A stretch of 41,389 nucleotides of DNA from Bacteriovorax sp. DB6_IX (GTDB taxonomy: Bacteria > Bdellovibrionota > Bacteriovoracia > Bacteriovoracales > Bacteriovoracaceae): positions 1 to 41,389 of the forward strand of contig NZ_AUNJ01000369.1 in the NCBI RefSeq assembly GCF_000447775.1, written 5' to 3'. A program made the position numbers and the translations under genes. Of this stretch, positions 16,570 to 25,851 are shown in pieces; the stretch's first letter is position 1, and each line of letters starts with the position of its first letter. Below the pieces are notes generated by a model. The model was not told where the DNA came from. It did not search any database and saw only the letters and a program-made list of their open reading frames with translations.

Positions 16570-17202
16570 TTAGAATCTGAAACCAACACCAAGACCGATA
16601 ATGTATGGGTTGATATCAACTTCTGCAGTTACAGTTCCATTTGAGAAAGTTTCTACTTCTACGTCAGTTGATAGGAATAGTTTCTTAACATCAACGTTGA
16701 AGTAAATATTGTCTCCAATCTTATAGTCTGCACCAACTTGTAGAGCATAACCTAGAGAGTTATCATAAGTGATGTTCTTTACAACACCTTGAGGCTCCTC
16801 TCCGTAGAAGATTGTGTAGTTTAAACCAGCACCAACATATGGCTTAAAGTTCCCCATTTCGTGGTGATACTGAGCTAGAAGAGTTGGAGGAAGTAGTGAA
16901 ACATCTCCAAGATCTAGTGTATTAAGTGACGTGTTATACGCGCTTGCTTCATGAGTTGCTGTTGCAAGAATTAACTCAAAAGCAAAATTCTTATTAACAA
17001 AGTATGAGATATCAATCTCAGGAACTGACTCATTGTTTAGCTGGACTTCTCCACCAATAGCACTTGGTGTTCCTTCTTCATCTGGCATTACCTGGATTGC
17101 TCTTACTCTGATCATCATGTTTCCATCTTCAGCAGCAAGTGCAGATGGTGCGCTAGCAAAAAGTGACGCTGCCGTCATTGCTAAACAAAGTAGTTTTTTC
17201 AT
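16570..17202 (-). CDS. OmpW-family outer membrane beta-barrel protein
   Basis: A 210-residue outer membrane protein. Signal peptide about 1-23 (ending PSALA), then alternating amphipathic strands, ending in GLGVGFRF with the C-terminal phenylalanine recognised by the Bam complex. The segments ISYFVNKNFAFELILATATHE, LLPPTLLAQYHHEMGNFKPYVGAGLNY and VDVKKLFLSTDVEV are family hallmarks. OmpW forms an eight-stranded barrel with a narrow hydrophobic channel, thought to let small hydrophobic molecules through. GGAG is 7 nt before the ATG, and a strong terminator follows, so it is monocistronic. Confidence 0.9.
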   Translation of the reverse strand: MKKLLCLAMTAASLFASAPSALAAEDGNMMIRVRAIQVMPDEEGTPSAIGGEVQLNNESVPEIDISYFVNKNFAFELILATATHEASAYNTSLNTLDLGDVSLLPPTLLAQYHHEMGNFKPYVGAGLNYTIFYGEEPQGVVKNITYDNSLGYALQVGADYKIGDNIYFNVDVKKLFLSTDVEVETFSNGTVTAEVDINPYIIGLGVGFRF

Positions 17203-17305
17203 GTGTACTCCTTTTTTAATTTTCCTTGATTAGAAATTAATTCTTTGGAGTCGATTGCGATATTTGTTCAATCACAATCAAACATGATTTAAAACAGTTT
17301 AAGAA

Positions 17306-18331
17306 CTACTTGAAAATAGCTTCAATCAGCGGCGCTTGATATATATCTCTTTCCCTAAACAGATCATGCTTAGCCCCTTTTAAAAGACGTTCATGACAAT
17401 TGGGAAGCTTATCACAAAAGCTTTTCATCACTTCGATATCGACCACTTCATCATGACTTGCTCTAAAAATCATAATGGGCATCCTTAAGTTTTCCACTTG
17501 ATCAAGATTTTTGGCCACTCTTTGATAGGCAGCTTCTACCCATGAAAAGGTATTGCCGTAGGATCTAAGCTCAGGTCTTCTTTGATAAATATACTTAGCA
17601 TAATTATACCAACTCTTAGATGTCGTTGATTGATTTGTCGAACTAAAGGGCGGATAGTTATTACTGCCCTGGCCAAAAGCAAAGGCCTTAGAAAAACCAA
17701 GCCAATTAATAAATCTCACGGTTTGATACAAGAGGCTATCGGGAAGCTCTGGCCCCAAGAAGCGAAGCATTGGTGAGCTAAGAATGATTTCTCTTATATT
17801 AACAGTGCCACTGGCGGCTACCTTTTTGGCATAATCCAAGGCAATGAGACCTCCCATGGAGTGGGCAATGAATCGAACCCTCTTTTTCTTCAAATTTTCC
17901 TTATTCAAAAAAACCTGGTTTAAAACGAGATCTATTGTTTCTAGGTAGAGATCAAAATCTTTGATATAAATCTTCTTCTGATCGAGTTGACTCTTGTTAA
18001 GAATCCTTTGCGACTCTCCCTGATTAAGATGATCAATGACAAGAACACTTTCTCTTGTTGAGACTTTCTGCGCTAACTCTAGATACATAAAGAGTGGTTC
18101 TTGATTACCGGGTAAGATAATCGTTAAATCATCACCTGCTCTTTCAAAAAAGCAGTAATTTATTTTATAGCGAGTTTTTTTATCAGGTTTTAAAAAGGCC
18201 TGCCTTTGGCAAGTCTTGTAAAGCTCATTATTCTTTTCAAATCGTTGCTGATCATTATCGCTTGCAAGAACAGTTGCTGAAAAACTCAATACCATGACAC
18301 CTATGGCGCCAATAATCAAAATCCCCTTCAT
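17306..18331 (-). CDS. Exported alpha/beta hydrolase (lysophospholipase/monoacylglycerol lipase-like)
   Basis: A 341-residue serine hydrolase of the PldB/Hydrolase_4 group. N-terminal signal peptide about 1-23 (ending TVLA). The nucleophile is Ser158 in FIAHSMGGLIALDYA, the acid is Asp near 291 in ASHDEVVD, and the base is His near 321 in GAKHDLF. The segment VLVIDHLNQGES matches the DHRGQG-type motif of PldB. It probably cleaves acyl esters of lysophospholipids or glycerides in the periplasm or outside the cell, which would suit degradation of prey membranes. GGAGAAAG precedes the ATG. Confidence 0.83.
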   Translation of the reverse strand: MKGILIIGAIGVMVLSFSATVLASDNDQQRFEKNNELYKTCQRQAFLKPDKKTRYKINYCFFERAGDDLTIILPGNQEPLFMYLELAQKVSTRESVLVIDHLNQGESQRILNKSQLDQKKIYIKDFDLYLETIDLVLNQVFLNKENLKKKRVRFIAHSMGGLIALDYAKKVAASGTVNIREIILSSPMLRFLGPELPDSLLYQTVRFINWLGFSKAFAFGQGSNNYPPFSSTNQSTTSKSWYNYAKYIYQRRPELRSYGNTFSWVEAAYQRVAKNLDQVENLRMPIMIFRASHDEVVDIEVMKSFCDKLPNCHERLLKGAKHDLFRERDIYQAPLIEAIFK

Positions 18332-18384
18332 AGGCCGCTTTCTCCGATGTGTAGCAAGTGAAAGTTCTTCCTACTTTTACCCCA

Positions 18385-18390
18385 TATAAT
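18385..18390 (+). promoter_or_regulatory. TATAAT box just before the recombinase start
   Basis: A perfect TATAAT ends 4 nt before the GTG at 18395. No Shine-Dalgarno fits the first GTG. Confidence 0.45.
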
Positions 18391-18394
18391 AATA

Positions 18395-19366
18395 GTGGAC
18401 AATAGAGAGGTGGAAAACTTTCAAAAATCACAAAATGGACATAGCTTCTTACTCGATGATGAGTTCTTCGAAAACTTTACTTCTATTCACACTCGAAAGA
18501 ATTATCTCATTGATATCAACCAATTTCTAGAATGGGTTGAGTTCTATTTTAAAGTCAGTGATTATGCAAAGATTCAAAGAATTCACGTCATTAAGTATCG
18601 TAACTACCTGGCAGAAGCTGGCTCATATGCAGGAGAGCCATGCTCACCAAAGACCGTCAACAGAAAGCTTGCCAGTCTCTCGACATACTTCAAATATCTA
18701 GTTGAGAGAAATTATTGCAGTTTCAATCCAGTCTCTAGTGTTAAAAGGCCAAGGCCGGAAGTCAAAAGCCCCACTAACGCTTTAAAGAAAGAACAGGTCT
18801 TAGAGATCTTTCACGAAATTTCAAAGAACCAAAACTCAGGTCCACTCCATATGGCCTTACTGGTCACCTTTTTTACGACAGGCCTTAGAAAGAGCGAGAT
18901 ACTCAATTTAAAGTTTAAGGACTATCAACGCCTAGGCGACAATATGGTCTTAGAATACCGCGGAAAGGGTGGAAAGCTTGGAAAGAAGCTCTTAAATCCT
19001 ACCTGTATCAAGGCCCTTAATGACTATATTGAATGGATGGCCGAAAAAGAAAGAGCTCACACTGAAAATGATTGGCTCTTCCAACCGACTCGCAACCCTG
19101 CCAATCCAGAGCATCTAAATAAGCCTTTAAACCCCAAGACGATTAACGAGATGCTTGAGCGCTATGGAAAAAAGATTGGACTAGGCTTTAAAATCACCCC
19201 TCACTCGGCCAGGGCGACATTTATTAGTGAGCTTTTAGAGATTGGAGTTGATATTTATACCGTGGCAAGAGAAGTTAATCACGCCTCAGTTAAGACCACA
19301 CAAGAGTACGATAAACGTAGAAAGAAGCTACTTGAGTCTCCTGTGATGAAAATTGATTGGGAATAA
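18395..19366 (+). CDS. Tyrosine recombinase (XerC/XerD family)
   Basis: A 323-residue site-specific recombinase. The N-terminal SAM-like core-binding domain spans about 20-115. The catalytic domain holds all six residues: R165 (TTGLRKSEI), a beta-hairpin Lys (K191 or K194 in GKGGKLG), H270 and R273 (HSARATF), H296 (VNHASVKTT) and the nucleophile Y305. Length and the HSARATF/VNHAS context fit Xer-like proteins acting on chromosome dimers or on mobile sites. No att sites, phage or integron genes are next to it, so a housekeeping role is plausible. The start is uncertain: GTG 18395 (TATAAT 4 nt upstream, perhaps leaderless) or GTG 18410; no ATG is available. It ends immediately before the convergent receiver gene. 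Confidence 0.9.
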   Translation: MDNREVENFQKSQNGHSFLLDDEFFENFTSIHTRKNYLIDINQFLEWVEFYFKVSDYAKIQRIHVIKYRNYLAEAGSYAGEPCSPKTVNRKLASLSTYFKYLVERNYCSFNPVSSVKRPRPEVKSPTNALKKEQVLEIFHEISKNQNSGPLHMALLVTFFTTGLRKSEILNLKFKDYQRLGDNMVLEYRGKGGKLGKKLLNPTCIKALNDYIEWMAEKERAHTENDWLFQPTRNPANPEHLNKPLNPKTINEMLERYGKKIGLGFKITPHSARATFISELLEIGVDIYTVAREVNHASVKTTQEYDKRRKKLLESPVMKIDWE

Positions 19367-19747
19367 TTAAGCGGCCTTCTTATCGGCCACTAACTCATGA
19401 ACAGTCTCCAAGAAATAGGCTGATTGAAGATCTTCCTTTGTGAAAATATGTAAGAATCCAAGCGTCATTAGCTTCATTCTATCTAAATCATTGAATTTCT
19501 CAGAACTCACCATAATGAAGTTGCAATGCTTAAAGAGACATTCTTGCGATGATTTCACAATCATTTCATCCCCTCTAAGATCGGGCATAATATAATCGAG
19601 AATAACACAGGCCGGTTTTTTAGCGACAATAGCATCATGACCTTCATGAGGATCGTGATAAACTTCATACTTAAGACCTGTGTCCTTAAGAATCTTATCA
19701 AATACTGTTTTCATGAATTTATCGTCATCTACAACAATTATGTCCAT
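19367..19747 (-). CDS. Stand-alone response-regulator receiver protein
   Basis: A receiver-only protein of 126 residues. VVDDD at the N-terminus supplies the acidic pair, the phospho-acceptor Asp lies in CVILDYIMPDLRG, the switch Ser in IMVSSE, and the lysine in FTKED. There is no output domain, as in CheY- or Spo0F-like proteins. The start is set at ATG 19747 because GGAGAAGG lies directly upstream; an in-frame GTG 15 bp earlier overlaps that site. No kinase is adjacent. Its stop abuts the stop of the recombinase gene. Confidence 0.85.
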   Translation of the reverse strand: MDIIVVDDDKFMKTVFDKILKDTGLKYEVYHDPHEGHDAIVAKKPACVILDYIMPDLRGDEMIVKSSQECLFKHCNFIMVSSEKFNDLDRMKLMTLGFLHIFTKEDLQSAYFLETVHELVADKKAA

Positions 19748-19844
19748 ACCTTCTCCGTTCACATAGGCTTTTCGGATTTTTGTGGGAAATCATGAGCTTA
19801 AAAAAGTAGATTTGTGTCATAATTATCATGCGCCTCGCACAAAA

Positions 19845-19860
19845 TTACAATATCTTGTAC
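19845..19860 (+). promoter_or_regulatory. NrdR box 1
   Basis: TACAATATCTTGTA fits the NrdR palindrome acaCwAtATaTwGtgt at its core positions. It overlaps the putative -35 (TTGTAC, 19855-19860). Confidence 0.7.
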
Positions 19861-19882
19861 CGTCATTTTTATGTCATACACT
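19855..19882 (+). promoter_or_regulatory. Putative nrdBA promoter inside the NrdR boxes
   Basis: TTGTAC (19855-19860), a 16-nt spacer, and TACACT (19877-19882). The -35 lies in box 1 and the -10 in box 2, so NrdR binding would block RNA polymerase. Predicted start is about 19889, giving a leader of about 340 nt. Confidence 0.5.
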
Positions 19883-19893
19883 ATATCTGGTAT
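19878..19893 (+). promoter_or_regulatory. NrdR box 2
   Basis: ACACTATATCTGGTAT matches the NrdR consensus core. Its centre lies 33 bp from that of box 1, about three helical turns, as expected for paired NrdR boxes. Confidence 0.7.
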
Positions 19894-20213
19894 AACCACA
19901 CCGCACAAAAGGGCTCTTTGACCCTTCTAAAAATTATATGTAAGAATTTTTAAGATGATAATTTTTGAGTATTCCTAGATTTGACAATGGCTAAAGCCCC
20001 TATCCATAAGGCTTTTCGATTTTCACGTTTTTTTTCTTCAAATTTTACGCTGTGCATGATATAACAAAATATCCCCTCTTTGACCTGTTGTATATTGTCT
20101 TTCAAGTTCTCAGGGCCTACTATTTTAATAGAACAACACACACAACACAGAAACCGTAAAACTTGATATTTTTAATTGACTATCACTCTTTGAAGAGACG
20201 TTTTTGCACGATG
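19894..20213 (+). other. Long untranslated leader of nrdBA
   Basis: No convincing coding sequence on either strand. Several TTGAC-like hexamers (19918, 19981, 20081 and 20177 areas) lack matching -10 boxes, so alternative promoters are possible but not supported. A weak hairpin (AAAGCC/GGCTTT near 19993-20015) is followed after a gap by a run of T near 20030. No known riboswitch is recognised. Confidence 0.4.
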
Positions 20214-20227
20214 TAAGGAGGAAACTC

Positions 20228-21196
20228 GTGGATCCTATTTTAGCCCCAAATGAAGACAGATTCGTTCTATTCCCAATCAAATACCACTCTGTTTGGGAAA
20301 TGTACAAGCAACACATGGCAGTGTTCTGGACAGCAGAAGAAATTGACCTAGTCCCTGATTTAGCAGACTGGGAAAAATTAACTGATAATGAGAAGCATTT
20401 CATTACTCACGTTCTTGCTTTCTTTGCTGCAAGTGATGGGATTGTAAACGAAAACCTAGCTCAAAGATTTTATAACGACGTACAAATTCCAGAAGCGCGT
20501 TGTTTCTATGGATTCCAAATTGCTATGGAAAATATCCACTCAGAAACATACTCTCTTCTTATCGATACATATGTAAAAGACGCTGTCGAAAAAGATAAGC
20601 TCTTCCACGCAGTTCAACACTTTGACTGTGTTGCGAAGAAAGCGAATTGGGCCCTTAACTGGATCTCATCAAAGAACTCTTTTGCTGAAAGACTTGTTGC
20701 ATTTGCTGCCATCGAGGGGATCTTCTTCTCTGGTTCATTCTGCTCAATTTTCTGGCTTAAGAAACGTGGACTAATGCCAGGACTATGTACTTCAAATGAA
20801 TTCATTAGCCGTGACGAAGGTCTACACTGTGAATTCGCAGTTCTAATGCACTCTCTTCTTTCTGATGAAGAAAAGGCCAGCAAAGAGACAATTAGAAATA
20901 TCATGACTGAAGCTGTAGAGATCGAAAAAGAATTCATCACAGAAGCACTTCCTGTTTCACTTATTGGAATGAACAAAGATCTTATGGTTCAGTACATCGA
21001 ATACGTTGCTGACTTCTGGATGGATAGACTAGGAGTTGAAAAAGTTTACAATAGCGACAACCCATTTGATTGGATGGAGCTTATTTCTCTAGAAGGTAAG
21101 ACAAACTTCTTTGAAAAGAGAGTTTCTGAGTATCAAAAACCGGGTGTCCTTTCAGATAAGACACTTAACACATTCACACTGGACGCGGAGTTTTAA
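20228..21196 (+). CDS. nrdB: Class Ia ribonucleotide reductase, small (radical) subunit, eukaryote-like
   Basis: A 323-residue R2 protein that makes the tyrosyl radical for ribonucleotide reduction. Di-iron ligands are readable: D40 (FWTAEEIDL), E101 and H104 with the radical tyrosine Y108 (ENIHSETY), the Glu in AIEGIFFSG, and Glu/His in [10 protein letters not shown]. Long stretches such as [18 protein letters not shown]-like and [16 protein letters not shown] match animal RRM2 more than E. coli NrdB. The C-terminus FTLDAEF matches the eukaryotic R1-binding heptapeptide FTLDADF. The start is GTG 20228, 6 nt after AGGAGG (20216-20221); the upstream TTG would place the ribosome-binding site inside the gene. 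First gene of the operon; order nrdB-nrdA is the reverse of E. coli. Confidence 0.97.
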   Translation: MDPILAPNEDRFVLFPIKYHSVWEMYKQHMAVFWTAEEIDLVPDLADWEKLTDNEKHFITHVLAFFAASDGIVNENLAQRFYNDVQIPEARCFYGFQIAMENIHSETYSLLIDTYVKDAVEKDKLFHAVQHFDCVAKKANWALNWISSKNSFAERLVAFAAIEGIFFSGSFCSIFWLKKRGLMPGLCTSNEFISRDEGLHCEFAVLMHSLLSDEEKASKETIRNIMTEAVEIEKEFITEALPVSLIGMNKDLMVQYIEYVADFWMDRLGVEKVYNSDNPFDWMELISLEGKTNFFEKRVSEYQKPGVLSDKTLNTFTLDAEF

Positions 21197-21198
21197 TC

Positions 21199-23580
21199 AT
21201 GTACGTAATCACAAGAAGTGGAGACAGAGAGCCAATCAAATTTGACAAAATTACAGATAGAATCAACGGCCTGGCCTTTGGTTTAGACAAGAACCATGTT
21301 GACCCAACTCTTATCACTCAAAAGGTAATTGAAGGGATTTACGATGGTATTACAACTAAGGAGCTAGATAATCTTGCAGCTGAAACAGCAGCATATCTAG
21401 CAACAAAGAACCCAGACTACACTGTGCTTGCAGGTAGAGTTGCAGTTTCAAACCTTCACAAAGAAACGAAGGGATGTTTTTCTGAAAATATTAAGGAAAT
21501 GTACCACTGGGTAAACCCAAAAACAGGAGAGCATGCTCCACTTGTTTCTAAAGAACTTTATGAAACAGTAATGGCCAATGCTGAACGACTTGATAAGTCT
21601 GTTGTTGATAAGAGAGATTTCAACTACGACTACTTTGGATTTAAAACTCTTGAAAAATCTTATCTTCTAAAAATGGATGGAAAGATTGTAGAGAGACCAG
21701 GTCAGATGCTCATGAGAGTTTCTGTTGGTATCCACATGAATGATATGGATGCTGCGATTGAAACGTACAATCTGATGAGTCAGAAGTACTTCACACACGC
21801 GACACCTACTCTATTCAACTCGGGAACAACTAAGCCTCAGCTTTCAAGCTGTTTCCTACTAACAATGAAAGATGATTCAATTGAAGGAATCTACGATACA
21901 CTTAAGCAAACGGCCCTTATTTCTCAGTCAGCTGGTGGAATCGGACTTTCAATTCACAATATCAGAGCGAAGGGTTCTCTAATTAAGGGAACGAATGGAA
22001 CTTCTAACGGAATCGTTCCAATGCTTAGAGTATTTAACGATACGGCGAGATATGTTGACCAAGGTGGTGGAAAGCGTAAGGGTTCTTTCGCAATCTATCT
22101 TGAGCCATGGCACGCAGATATTTTTGACTTCCTTGAAATGAAGAAGAACACAGGTAAGGAAGAACAAAGAGCAAGAGACCTTTTCTACGCTCTATGGACA
22201 CCTGATCTGTTCATGAAAAGAGTTGAAGAAGATGGACAGTGGTCACTATTTTGTCCACATGAGTGTCCAGGACTTGCTGACACTTACGGTGCAGAATTTG
22301 AAAAACTTTACACAAGTTATGAAGCTGCAGGAAAAGCAAAGAAGACAATTAGAGCACAAGACCTTTGGTTTGCTGTTCTTGAATCACAAGTTGAAACTGG
22401 TTCTCCATATATGCTCTACAAAGATGCAGCAAATGAGAAATCAAACCAGAAGAACCTTGGGACGATCAAGTCTTCAAACCTTTGTACAGAAATCCTTGAG
22501 TACACAGCACCAGATGAAGTTGCTGTTTGTAACCTAGCTTCAGTTGCTCTTAACATGTTTGTTAAGGAAGAAAACGGAGAAATGGTTTACGATCATGAGG
22601 CACTCTACAAAGTTGTTTACAGAATGACTCAAAACCTTAACAGAATTATCGACGTTAACTACTATCCAGTTATTGAAGCTAAGAACTCAAATATGAGACA
22701 TAGACCAATTGGACTAGGAGTACAGGGACTACAAGATACATTCTTTAAGATGAGACTGCCATTTGAAAGTGAGCAGGCCCTTAAACTAAATAATGATATC
22801 TTCGAAACAATCTACTTCGCTTCCGTAACAGCTTCAAAAGATGCTGCAAAAATTGAAGGAACTTATGAGACTTACGAAGGTTCTCCTATTTCTCAAGGAC
22901 TTCTTCAATTTGATCTTTGGAATCACAATGATCACTCAGGAAGATGGGACTGGGATGCACTTAAGGCAGAAATTAAAGAGCACGGTGTGAGAAACTCACT
23001 TCTCGTTGCTCCAATGCCAACAGCATCAACTTCTCAAATCCTTGGAAATAACGAGTGTTTTGAGCCAATTACTTCAAATATCTATGTAAGACGTGTTCTT
23101 TCAGGAGAATTTGCAGTTGTTAATAAGTACCTTGTTAAGGATCTTATCGATGCTGGAATCTGGAGTGAAGATCTAAGAAACGAGATCATCGCAAATAATG
23201 GATCAATTCAAAATATCCAAAGAATTCCAGAGGAACTTAAGGCCCTTTATAAAACAGTATGGGAAGTTAAGCAGAAGGCCGTTATCGACATGTCAGCAGG
23301 ACGTGGGCCATATATTGACCAAGGTCAATCTCTTAACGTTCACATGGAAGCACCTAACTTTGGAAAGCTTTCTTCAATGCACTTCTACGCATGGAAGAAA
23401 GGTCTTAAGACTGGTATGTACTACCTAAGAACAAGAGCTGCAGTTAACGCTGTTCAGTTCACTGTTAAGAACCCAACAGCTGATAACTCAGCAGAGCTAG
23501 CAAAGAAGGCCCAAGAAAATGTTGAGGCCATGGTTTGTTCTCTAGACAATCCAGAAAACTGTGAAGCTTGTGGATCTTAA
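21199..23580 (+). CDS. nrdA: Class Ia ribonucleoside-diphosphate reductase, large subunit, eukaryote-like
   Basis: A 793-residue R1 protein reducing ribonucleoside diphosphates. An N-terminal ATP cone ([19 protein letters not shown] to about 90) implies dATP inhibition. The redox cysteine is in PQLSSCFLL, the thiyl-radical cysteine in [11 protein letters not shown], and its partners are in [10 protein letters not shown]. The radical-transfer and loop segments IAPMPTAST-like and GMYYLRTRA are present. The C-terminal tail [16 protein letters not shown] carries the shuttle cysteines and mirrors the end of human RRM1 nearly motif for motif. It starts 2 bp after nrdB, with GGAG overlapping the nrdB end. 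The two proteins must work as a complex. Confidence 0.97.
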   Translation: MYVITRSGDREPIKFDKITDRINGLAFGLDKNHVDPTLITQKVIEGIYDGITTKELDNLAAETAAYLATKNPDYTVLAGRVAVSNLHKETKGCFSENIKEMYHWVNPKTGEHAPLVSKELYETVMANAERLDKSVVDKRDFNYDYFGFKTLEKSYLLKMDGKIVERPGQMLMRVSVGIHMNDMDAAIETYNLMSQKYFTHATPTLFNSGTTKPQLSSCFLLTMKDDSIEGIYDTLKQTALISQSAGGIGLSIHNIRAKGSLIKGTNGTSNGIVPMLRVFNDTARYVDQGGGKRKGSFAIYLEPWHADIFDFLEMKKNTGKEEQRARDLFYALWTPDLFMKRVEEDGQWSLFCPHECPGLADTYGAEFEKLYTSYEAAGKAKKTIRAQDLWFAVLESQVETGSPYMLYKDAANEKSNQKNLGTIKSSNLCTEILEYTAPDEVAVCNLASVALNMFVKEENGEMVYDHEALYKVVYRMTQNLNRIIDVNYYPVIEAKNSNMRHRPIGLGVQGLQDTFFKMRLPFESEQALKLNNDIFETIYFASVTASKDAAKIEGTYETYEGSPISQGLLQFDLWNHNDHSGRWDWDALKAEIKEHGVRNSLLVAPMPTASTSQILGNNECFEPITSNIYVRRVLSGEFAVVNKYLVKDLIDAGIWSEDLRNEIIANNGSIQNIQRIPEELKALYKTVWEVKQKAVIDMSAGRGPYIDQGQSLNVHMEAPNFGKLSSMHFYAWKKGLKTGMYYLRTRAAVNAVQFTVKNPTADNSAELAKKAQENVEAMVCSLDNPENCEACGS

Positions 23581-23614
23581 TTAGAGCGTAGATTTTACGA
23601 TTTAAAATATTTTG

Positions 23615-23636
23615 CGAGGACCCAATGTGGTCCTCG
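23615..23636 (+). terminator. Terminator of nrdBA
   Basis: CGAGGACC (23615-23622) pairs with GGTCCTCG (23629-23636), loop 6 nt, followed by TTCTATTTGT, 35 bp past the nrdA stop. Confidence 0.75.
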
Positions 23637-23674
23637 TTCTATTTGTGCGACATGAAATAGAGAAAGGACTTACG

Positions 23675-24325
23675 ATGGAAAAAGAATTTTGGATGCAGGC
23701 CTGGGAAGATAGAAGAATTGGATTTCACCAATCTCAATACAACCCGGTGATGACTGAACACTATAAGGATCTTGAGCTAAAAGATAAGAATGTCTTGATA
23801 CCGCTTGCTGGAAAATCAAAGGATATTCTCTACTTCATAGAAAGAGGCGCAAATGTCACGGCAATAGAGCTTAGTGAAATGGCCGTAAAAGAGTTCTTCG
23901 AAGAAAATGGTATTGTGCCACAGCTCTCAAAGACTGCGACCCATACTATATATGAATCACAGGGCCTTAAATTCGTCTGTGGAGACTTCTTTAGTTATAG
24001 TCCTGATCAAGGTAAGCACTTTGATTACTATTATGACAGGGCCTGTATTGTGGCCTTACCGATGGAGATGAGACAGAGTTACTATAAGAAAATTGAGTCA
24101 CTTATTGCTATTCACACAGATATCTTCATTATCACCTTTGCCCACAATGGCCCAAAAGATTTTGGACCTCCCTTCTATGTTCCAGAAGAAGAGATTCTCA
24201 CGGCCTACAAGAATATTGGATTTGACCTGAATTTCACTGTCTTCAATGAGAGCAAAGCTGAAGGTCGATTTAAAGAGGCCGGTATAGATAAAATGAAAAG
24301 ACTTCATTGGAAGAAGCAAATATAA
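23675..24325 (+). CDS. Thiopurine S-methyltransferase family protein
   Basis: A 216-residue SAM-dependent methyltransferase matching the TPMT family in length and motifs. The entry W-x-x-x-x-x-GFH (WEDRRIGFHQSQYNP), SAM motif I VLIPLAGKSKDILYFIERGANVTAIELSE, and DYYYDRACIVALP are typical. Bacterial TPMT proteins methylate thiols and in some species oxyanions of selenium or tellurium; the substrate here is unknown. The ATG at 23675 has AAAGGA upstream; the longer reading frame that begins 63 bp earlier runs through the nrd terminator and is rejected. Confidence 0.85.
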   Translation: MEKEFWMQAWEDRRIGFHQSQYNPVMTEHYKDLELKDKNVLIPLAGKSKDILYFIERGANVTAIELSEMAVKEFFEENGIVPQLSKTATHTIYESQGLKFVCGDFFSYSPDQGKHFDYYYDRACIVALPMEMRQSYYKKIESLIAIHTDIFIITFAHNGPKDFGPPFYVPEEEILTAYKNIGFDLNFTVFNESKAEGRFKEAGIDKMKRLHWKKQI

Positions 24326-24327
24326 AA

Positions 24328-24349
24328 AAAGGGCCATTTCTGGCCCTTT
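24328..24349. terminator. Bidirectional terminator between tpm-like gene and subtilase
   Basis: AAAGGGCCA pairs with TGGCCCTTT (9 bp, 4-nt loop). It is flanked by an A run on the left and CTTATTTTT on the right, serving both convergent genes. Confidence 0.85.
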
Positions 24350-24368
24350 CTTATTTTTAATATCTCAA

Positions 24369-25712
24369 TTAGAGTTTGAAATTTGAAGGTAGTGCTTGGA
24401 TCATTCCAGGAATCATCATTGGAGTCACAAAACTCTTCTTAGATGGCATATCGAGAATATCAATCTTGGCCTGATTAACAGAATCAGCAACATTCATCTT
24501 TAGAGAAAGAGTCGCCGCTCTTACCGCTCTATCAGTATTCACAATCCCAGAAGTTGTCACCTTACCAAGAAGGAAGTCCTTCTTATCAACAGTACCTTTA
24601 AGAATCATTTTGACCTCAAGTGGAGTCAATTCAGGATTAATATCAAGAATTCTTCCGGCAACACCGGCCACAAATGGTGCCGCCTGAGATGTCCCAGAAA
24701 CTTCAATATACTCATTTCCTGGCGCGGCAGATCTGATAGCAACACCTGGTGCCGCAATATCTACCATCTTCTTCCCGTAGTTAGAAAAAGGGGCCAGTCC
24801 ATCATAGTCGATAGTCGCAGCAACTGTGATAACATTGTCACCTTTTAAGTTTGCTGGAGAAGTTCCAAAGACATCATTATCTAAACCATCGTTACCTGCA
24901 GCAAAGACAAAGAGAGTTTTTGGAGCGGCCTTAAGCATTTTAGAACCATGCTTAACAAGTGAAGAAATAAAGTAAGTTGCATACTTCTTTACATCCTCTT
25001 CAGATGGATCTTTTCTAAGAACTTGCTTATAAACTGTTTCAACAATCATTTTCGCCTGTGGATAACCAGTACCAAAAGATCCATTTGCCACAGTCATTTT
25101 GTGAGAGTCAACATAAGCTGCAATCTCTTCCATCATCGTCATTTGTTGAGAAGCAAGAAGATCAATTCCCTTCTTAACGAGCTTTTCAATAAAACCCTTA
25201 TTGCTTGGATTCTCCCCTAACATAAACGGTAATTTGACTTCTGTAGGAATGAGTTTTGCCGCAAGAATCTTCGATTCATCAGACATTCTTGCAGAGATCC
25301 CAGCAACGTGAGTCCCGTGCATAAAGTTTCCATAAATTGAAAGTTTCTTAATGAATTCTTGATCCTGAACCTTCGCTCTCATCCAAGTTAACTCTTCCTC
25401 ACTAACAGTTCCTCTAATGGCCTTGGCCTGCACTGAGAAGAACTTCTTAATATCGTCATTAAGAGTTCCTAAGTAGCTATAGTCGATAACTTGAGAGTTA
25501 GATTCAGCAAAGTTCCAACCGTGAATATCATCTTGATATCCATTGCGATCTTCATCTCTACCATTGTCAGCGATTTCTAATGGGTTAATCCACGCCTTTG
25601 GTGCAATTAACTCATGTTTCATATCTGTTCCAGAGTCAATAATTGCAATATTCGCAGCATTTACTTGAAGAGCTCCCATAACCAGGGCACTTGCTAGTAG
25701 CTTTAAAGTCAT
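24369..25712 (-). CDS. Secreted subtilisin-like serine protease (S8) without pro-domain
   Basis: A 447-residue subtilase. Signal peptide about 1-19 (ending QVNA). The catalytic triad is D26 (IAIIDSGTD), H132 (HGTHVAG) and S342 (SGTSQAAP), with the oxyanion Asn274 in AAGND. The catalytic Asp lies only a few residues after the signal peptide, so there is no I9 pro-domain. About 106 residues separate Asp and His, and a further insertion (about 160-250) lies before the Asn, longer than in subtilisin. AAGGAGG precedes the ATG. Predicted to act in the periplasm or outside the cell; in a predator it may digest prey protein. Faces a bidirectional terminator. Confidence 0.92.
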   Translation of the reverse strand: MTLKLLASALVMGALQVNAANIAIIDSGTDMKHELIAPKAWINPLEIADNGRDEDRNGYQDDIHGWNFAESNSQVIDYSYLGTLNDDIKKFFSVQAKAIRGTVSEEELTWMRAKVQDQEFIKKLSIYGNFMHGTHVAGISARMSDESKILAAKLIPTEVKLPFMLGENPSNKGFIEKLVKKGIDLLASQQMTMMEEIAAYVDSHKMTVANGSFGTGYPQAKMIVETVYKQVLRKDPSEEDVKKYATYFISSLVKHGSKMLKAAPKTLFVFAAGNDGLDNDVFGTSPANLKGDNVITVAATIDYDGLAPFSNYGKKMVDIAAPGVAIRSAAPGNEYIEVSGTSQAAPFVAGVAGRILDINPELTPLEVKMILKGTVDKKDFLLGKVTTSGIVNTDRAVRAATLSLKMNVADSVNQAKIDILDMPSKKSFVTPMMIPGMIQALPSNFKL

Positions 25713-25851
25713 CTTAGCCTCCTTGCTAAGCTAGTTTTGATTTACTATTATTTTTATCAATATTTAATCTTCCCTATTTCTATTTCAAAAGTAAATAGCT
25801 GAGAAAGTAAGAAAAATAATATTTTCTATCACGACTAGAGGACTCAACTTT

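Noticed and set aside
18395-19366. Recombinase as integrase of a genomic island
   Set aside because: No att repeats, tRNA target, phage or plasmid genes flank it; the nearby IS is unrelated.
19950-20141. Small minus-strand open frame in the nrd leader
   Set aside because: No start signals; composition is that of non-coding AT-rich DNA.
23612-23674. Upstream start of the TPMT-like protein
   Set aside because: The extra 21 codons pass through the nrd terminator and lack a ribosome-binding site, while ATG 23675 has AAAGGA and gives the usual family length.
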